64,000 nucleotides of DNA from assembly GCA_951640165.1 (NCBI GenBank), contig OX621242.1, positions 24,858,001 to 24,922,000 on the forward strand, written 5' to 3'. Shown here piece by piece: positions 60,049 to 64,000 of the stretch. Within the stretch, counting starts at the first letter, position 1. Every line of letters starts with the position of its first letter. The notes beneath the pieces were generated by a model that saw nothing but the letters and a program-made list of their open reading frames with translations, had not been told where the DNA came from and searched no databases. Source of the stretch: Pseudoips prasinana (Eukaryota; Arthropoda; Insecta; Lepidoptera; Nolidae). The position numbers and the translations under genes were made by a program.

Positions 60049-60365
60049 GCTAGCTGACCCGGCGAACTTCGTTCCGCCTAGCAGTCGATTTTTTATTTAT
60101 TTATTATTATAATACCTACTTAATTTAATTTTTACTTATTCCAATTTATTACGTTATATTTTTAATGACAATAGCTGTATCTGCGCTTTGTCCGCGTGTT
60201 AATTAGTTTATTTAGTCATTTTCTAAAATAAAAGTTTTTTTTTTAATAAACGTAGCCTAAGTTACTTCTTATTACATAAGCTACCTGCCAATAAAATTCC
60301 CGTCAAAATCGGTCCAGCCATGTCAGAGATTAGCCGGACAAACAGACAGACAAAAATTGTATAAA
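60049..60365 (+). repeat. two adjacent interspersed repeats
   Basis: 60049-60165: gctagctgacccggcgaact, tcgttccgcc and an AT-rich tail. 60166-60365: a copy of the repeat at 12924-13180 (ctgcgctttgtccgcgtgtt, agctacctgccaataaaatt, atcggtccagccatgtcaga, acagacagac). Class unresolved. Confidence 0.6.
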
Positions 60366-60378
60366 ATGTTATTTTACC

Positions 60379-60560
60379 ATTGAGCACGTCTGGAACCTCG
60401 TAAAAAGGCGAGTCCGATCCACCCAGCAATTTCCATAAACAACTGGGAGCTTAAACATGTGATTTCTGTTGAGTGGGAACACATTCCACAGGACATCATC
60501 AAAAGCCTGATGGAAAGCATGCCGAGACGATTACATACTGAGCACCATACTCCTTATTAA
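60379..60560 (+). pseudogene. Tc1 transposase C-terminal fragment, frameshifted
   Basis: The first frame reads IEHVWNLVKRRVRS to about 60435. After a one-base shift the next reads NNWELKHVISVEWEHIPQDI, then IKSLMESMPRRLHTEHHTPY and TAA at 60558-60560. This is the end of a Tc1 transposase: the IEHVW block with the third catalytic region just upstream, then the EW-xx-IPQ and SMPRR blocks. The 5' part is missing; the repeat at 60166-60365 abuts it. Confidence 0.8.
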
Positions 60561-61740
60561 TTTAATTTTTATGTCATATTTTTATTAAATACCATAAAAT
60601 ACTCGTACTCTCATTATACACATAAAAATTTACATTTTAAATTGAATTTACTCTGTTTAAATTGACTTGAAAAACAGGGTTTAAGTGCTAAAAACTATAT
60701 TCTCATGTAATTTATGCTTATACTAAAAATATTAATACTCTCCATAGACAAGACATTGTCTGTAAAGTGCCCGTTTTTTGGCAAAGGAGTGTATAATATA
60801 AAAGTCTCTGTGTTCTTAACTAAACTCCTCCGGAACGGCTAGACAGATTTTTATGCTAAACTACCAAAATATTCACTAGAAATCATTTCGTGGCGAAACA
60901 ATATTAGCCAGGTCAGCTAGTAAAATGTATGTAGTATAGGTGTGTGTACTATTTTACATCTTCAAAGTCCAATACTTGGCATAAACGTATGTTTCTCGTA
61001 ATAAATTTAAGTAATGAGGGTTTAAAATAAGTTGTTACCTTGAAAACAAGCTAATTAACGGAATGGATATTTAACGTAAATAATACTGTTTTATATGAAA
61101 CATCTGGTTAATAGTAATGAAAGAATCCACACACACTGAAACGTGTCTGGGCTTATACATTATAAGATTTAGCCTGGCCTTCAGATACTTCAATGAATTT
61201 ATTATCAATGAACGAGTTTTCTAATTAGCACTGCAATATTTTCTATCCGGATATCTTGATTTCTAACTATCTATCAATATGAATCTTATCTATTAATAGA
61301 TGAAACTTAGTTTGGAGTCGAACTTATTTCACAAATTTATAAATCTAATATATTAATAGCGATTCCAAACCTTAGTTTTGAAAAATGATTGTATATTGAA
61401 CTTTACTAACTTTTTATTGAAATGTATTTGGAAAATTATATAACAATCTTGTACAATGCCTTTACAAATAATTAATACCCACTTGTTAAATTAGTTTACT
61501 CTGAGATTCTAGTTATTTACATTTGGTCATTACGAATAAATCGAAATTGCTCAGTTGCCGAAGATCTAAACCGAGTAATTAGGTAACCTATATAACAATT
61601 CATTAATCTTTAAGAACCATACAACAGACATCAACTGTTTTTTACGCTACCGATTGGAATTCCCTGCCGATTAAAAAATCATTCATCAATAAAAATCACA
61701 TCGATTAGGATTATGAAAATCGGATTACAATAAACGCAAA
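60561..61740. other. non-coding, nothing recognised
   Basis: AT-rich with no gene. A short stretch near 60820-60920 (ctcctccggaacggctagac) resembles the 3' part of the CCCGCG-type repeats and ends ggtcagctagtaa. Confidence 0.35.
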
Positions 61741-62318
61741 TGTCGATTACTTTGGTTCGCCTGCGGATCTCATCATTTCTGGTTCGATCTCGCAGGGAAA
61801 CTCTAAGCATAGCCCTTTCCATTGCTCTTTGGGTGACCTTGAGCCGCCTGATAAGGCCCATATTGAGCGACCACGTCTCTGTTCCGTAACTCATCACTAG
61901 CAACACACACTGGTCGACGACTTTCGACTTGATACACTGCGGTATTTAGGACGAGAAGAATTATCGAATCTTTCTTTACTAATTCTGCTGTGTGGTGACG
62001 GCGACAAATATCAGAATCAGAATATCATCACCCCATCTCATCCCGTGGGGGGCGTAGAAGTCGACCTGAGGGAATATTTACCAGAGGATGGGCAGCAGCT
62101 TCCTTCTGATTACTATGACCATCTTACTGCGATCGCCAACCCGCCTGCCAAGCGTGGCGATTATGGCATATCCCCCAAGACGATTCTTGAGGGAGGCTTG
62201 TCCAGCAGTGGACTTATTTAGCTGTAATGATGATGATGATGATGATTTAGGACGAGAAGATATTACGTAGCTTCCCGAACGCTGCCCAGCCGAGTTGGAT
62301 TCTACGATTGACCTCCTT
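61741..62318 (-). pseudogene. RTE LINE C-terminal fragment, split by a nested insertion
   Basis: 61741-61959 and 62246-62318 together match the 32760-33050 part of RTE copy 1: on minus, RIQLGWAAFGKL is partly encoded downstream of the insert, and SYGTETWSLNMGLIRRLKVT, ERAMLRVSLRDRTRN and EIRRRTKV follow. The two halves are separated by 61960-62244. Both ends are truncated. It is an old relic that later served as an insertion target. Confidence 0.8.
61960..62244 (+). mobile_element. short non-autonomous RTE derivative with 16-bp target duplication
   Basis: Flanked by atttaggacgagaaga at 61944-61959 and 62245-62260. The element proper starts GTGTGGTGACGGC near 61990, follows the RTE 5' end (atctcatcccgtggggggcg, ctgcgatcgccaacccgcct, gcgtggcgattatggcatat), then switches to the RTE 3' end (gagggaggcttgtccagcag, tggacttatttagctg) and a (GAT)n tail. 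About 30 bp of unexplained sequence sit between the left duplication and the element start. There is no ORF; it would need RTE proteins supplied in trans. Confidence 0.88.
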
Positions 62319-62499
62319 TTATGTATTGGAGTGCACTAAATGTACTGAAAAACCAGGATGTTACATGCTTAACGCTTGCGCGACAAAACTGTTCTATGAC
62401 TCACCAAAGTTTGAATGCACGTTTTTGCGATACACAGAAATTCGACATTACTCTAGTACAACATTACGAATATAAGAATAATATCCAGGTACATTATTC

Positions 62500-62540
62500 A
62501 CACACGGCTATCTGATCCCAAATTAAGCAGAGCTTTTACT
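62500..62540 (-). repeat. SINE 3'-end scrap
   Basis: On minus: agctctgcttaatttgggat, cagatagccgtgtgtg. This is the conserved 3' motif of the gtcccagg SINE family. Confidence 0.5.
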
Positions 62541-62583
62541 ATATATTTAATAATAATAATAATATCTATGGACAATCTGTTTA

Positions 62584-64000
62584 GTGGTGACGGCCTAAGA
62601 ATATCACCACCCCCTCTCATCCCGTGGGGGGACGTAAAAGTCGTCCCGAGGGAATATATACCAGAGAACGGGCAGCAGCGTTCTCCTGAGTACCATGTCC
62701 ACCTTACTGCGATCGCCAACCCGTCTGCCAAGCGTGGCGATTATGGCAAATCCCCTCAAATGATGGACACAACCAAACCGCGGCCCCCAGTCCCCGGCAG
62801 CCCTGCTATTCCCAGCCGTGGTAACAGCCGTGGTTACGACAGGGCAGGGGGTGCTAAGAATCCCCGGCAGATTCCGCGTTACCAACACCGACGACCTCTG
62901 GCCCTGGCAACATATAACACACGTACACTGCGGTCCGACGAGAAGATAACCGAACTGGAGGAAGAATTGAGCAGGTTACATTGGGATATTGTAGGATTAT
63001 CTGAAGTCCGAAGAGAGGGGGAGGACTCAATAATACTGAAATCCGGAAACCTGCTCTATTACCGGGAGGGTGACCAAATATCCCAAGGTGGTGTCGGGTT
63101 CATAGTCCACAAGTCCCTCGTGAACAACCTAGTGAAAATCGAGAGTGTGTCGACGAGGGTTGCGTACCTTATACTCAGAATCACCAAGCGGTATTCGTTG
63201 AAGGTTATACAGGTATACGCACCCACTTCGACACACTCCGACGATGAAGTCGAGGCTATGTATGAGGACATATCCAGAGCCATACATACCTCTAACTCCT
63301 ATTTCACTGTGGTCATGGGGGACTTTAACGCGAAGGTGGGCAAACGATTCGGTAATGAGCTGAGAGTGGGGCAATTTGGAACTGGTGACCGGAACCCCCG
63401 GGGCCAAATGTTGGCCGACTTCATGGAGAAGGAGGGACTCTTTATGATGAATTCCTTCTTCAGGAAGCCGGATCACCGCAAATGGACCTGGGTGAGCCCC
63501 GGTGGTAAAACTAAAAATGAGATAGACTTTATCTTGTCAACGAGACGACAGATGTTCAATGATGTCTCCGTGATCAATGCGGTTAAAACCGGGAGCGATC
63601 ACAGACTGGTCAGAGGCTCATTGAACCTAAATGTCAAACTCCAGAGGTCCTGACTGATAAAGTCTACGCTCCGACCTTTACCTATCCACGTCCAAAACCC
63701 CGAACCATTTCAGCTCGAACTGCAAAACCGTTTCGAATGCCTAGCAGACTGCGAGGAAGTGGACTCATACTATGACAGGCTCGTAGAAGCTGTCCATACG
63801 GCTGGGTCTAAGGTCTTCAAGGCCCGCCGTACAAACAGAACTAAAAAGATCTCTGACTTTACCCTGCAACTTATGGAAGATAGACGGAAAATGGTTCTGA
63901 CATCCTCAGATGATGCTACCAGATATCGGCAGCTCAACAGACAGATCTCAAAGTCTTTAACTCGCGACACGCGGCAATTTAATACAATTAGTATTAAAGA
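62584..64000 (+). mobile_element. RTE LINE (GAT-tailed family), copy 2, cut by window end
   Basis: Starts GTGGTGACGGCCTAAG exactly like copy 1 and remains collinear and highly similar to the window edge. The 3' part lies outside. Confidence 0.9.
62760..64000 (+). pseudogene. RTE endonuclease-reverse transcriptase, 5' part, one stop
   Basis: ATG at 62760 (MMDTTKP). The endonuclease is continuous: TYNTRTL, LSEVRREG, VYAPTSTH, MGDFNAK, NEIDFIL, GSDHRLV. A TGA at 63651-63653 interrupts it where copy 1 has CGA. After that stop the frame is open again (FECLADCEEVDSYYDRLVEA) to the edge, without copy 1's one-base deletion or its TAG. The lesions of the two copies are therefore independent. The reverse-transcriptase core is beyond the window, so its state is unknown. 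Confidence 0.85.

Overview
This is an AT-rich, gene-poor, repeat-dense stretch of an arthropod nuclear genome, most likely a moth or butterfly (Lepidoptera). The evidence is the set of repeats: tRNA-headed SINEs followed by a conserved block ending near 'gtcccagg', RTE-type LINEs with GAT- or TATG-repeat tails, an AGGGTTCCGTA interspersed repeat, spliced PIF/Harbinger genes and Tc1/mariner relics. I see no convincing single-copy host gene. Nearly every long open frame belongs to a transposable element or is a shadow of one.

Layout. 1-8.9 kb: AT-rich DNA with a perfect hairpin (181-225), a small intronless SWIM-finger ORF behind a GC-rich promoter-like block (2575-3310), MITEs, a mariner scrap, a 5S rRNA-derived SINE and a degenerate minisatellite. 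8.9-12.2 kb: an apparently intact PIF/Harbinger transposon with TTA target duplication, 24 identical terminal bases, a MADF-domain gene on + and a two-exon DDE transposase on -. The second exon of each gene lies inside the other's intron. 12.9-17 kb: old repeats and a LINE with one uninterrupted 1035-codon endonuclease/reverse-transcriptase ORF. 17-32.5 kb: a 135-bp MITE family with TA target duplications, SINEs, long AGGGTTCCGTA repeats, minisatellites and a chimeric LINE scrap. 32.5-35.7 kb: a nearly full-length second RTE LINE on -, broken by two stops and a frameshift. 36-51.4 kb: SINEs, a 50-bp palindrome, a LINE RT tail, a second 5S-derived SINE and a hairpin MITE. 51.8-56.1 kb: a roughly 4-kb inverted duplication around a captured LINE 3' end. 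56.1-57.1 kb: an internally deleted Tc1/mariner-like element that keeps its intron. 58.8-64 kb: SINEs, a Tc1 scrap, an RTE fragment carrying a nested insertion with a 16-bp target duplication, and the 5' part of another RTE copy that runs off the window.

How parts relate. The second RTE family (32.5-35.7 kb and 62.6-64 kb) plausibly supplies the machinery for a short non-autonomous family seen several times here. That family joins the RTE's first ~170 bp to its last ~60 bp and GAT tail. The Harbinger encodes both proteins that this superfamily normally uses for its own movement. The MITEs and SINEs depend on enzymes not encoded in this window, or not recognisable here. All coordinates and similarities were read by eye; percent identities are impressions, not calculations.
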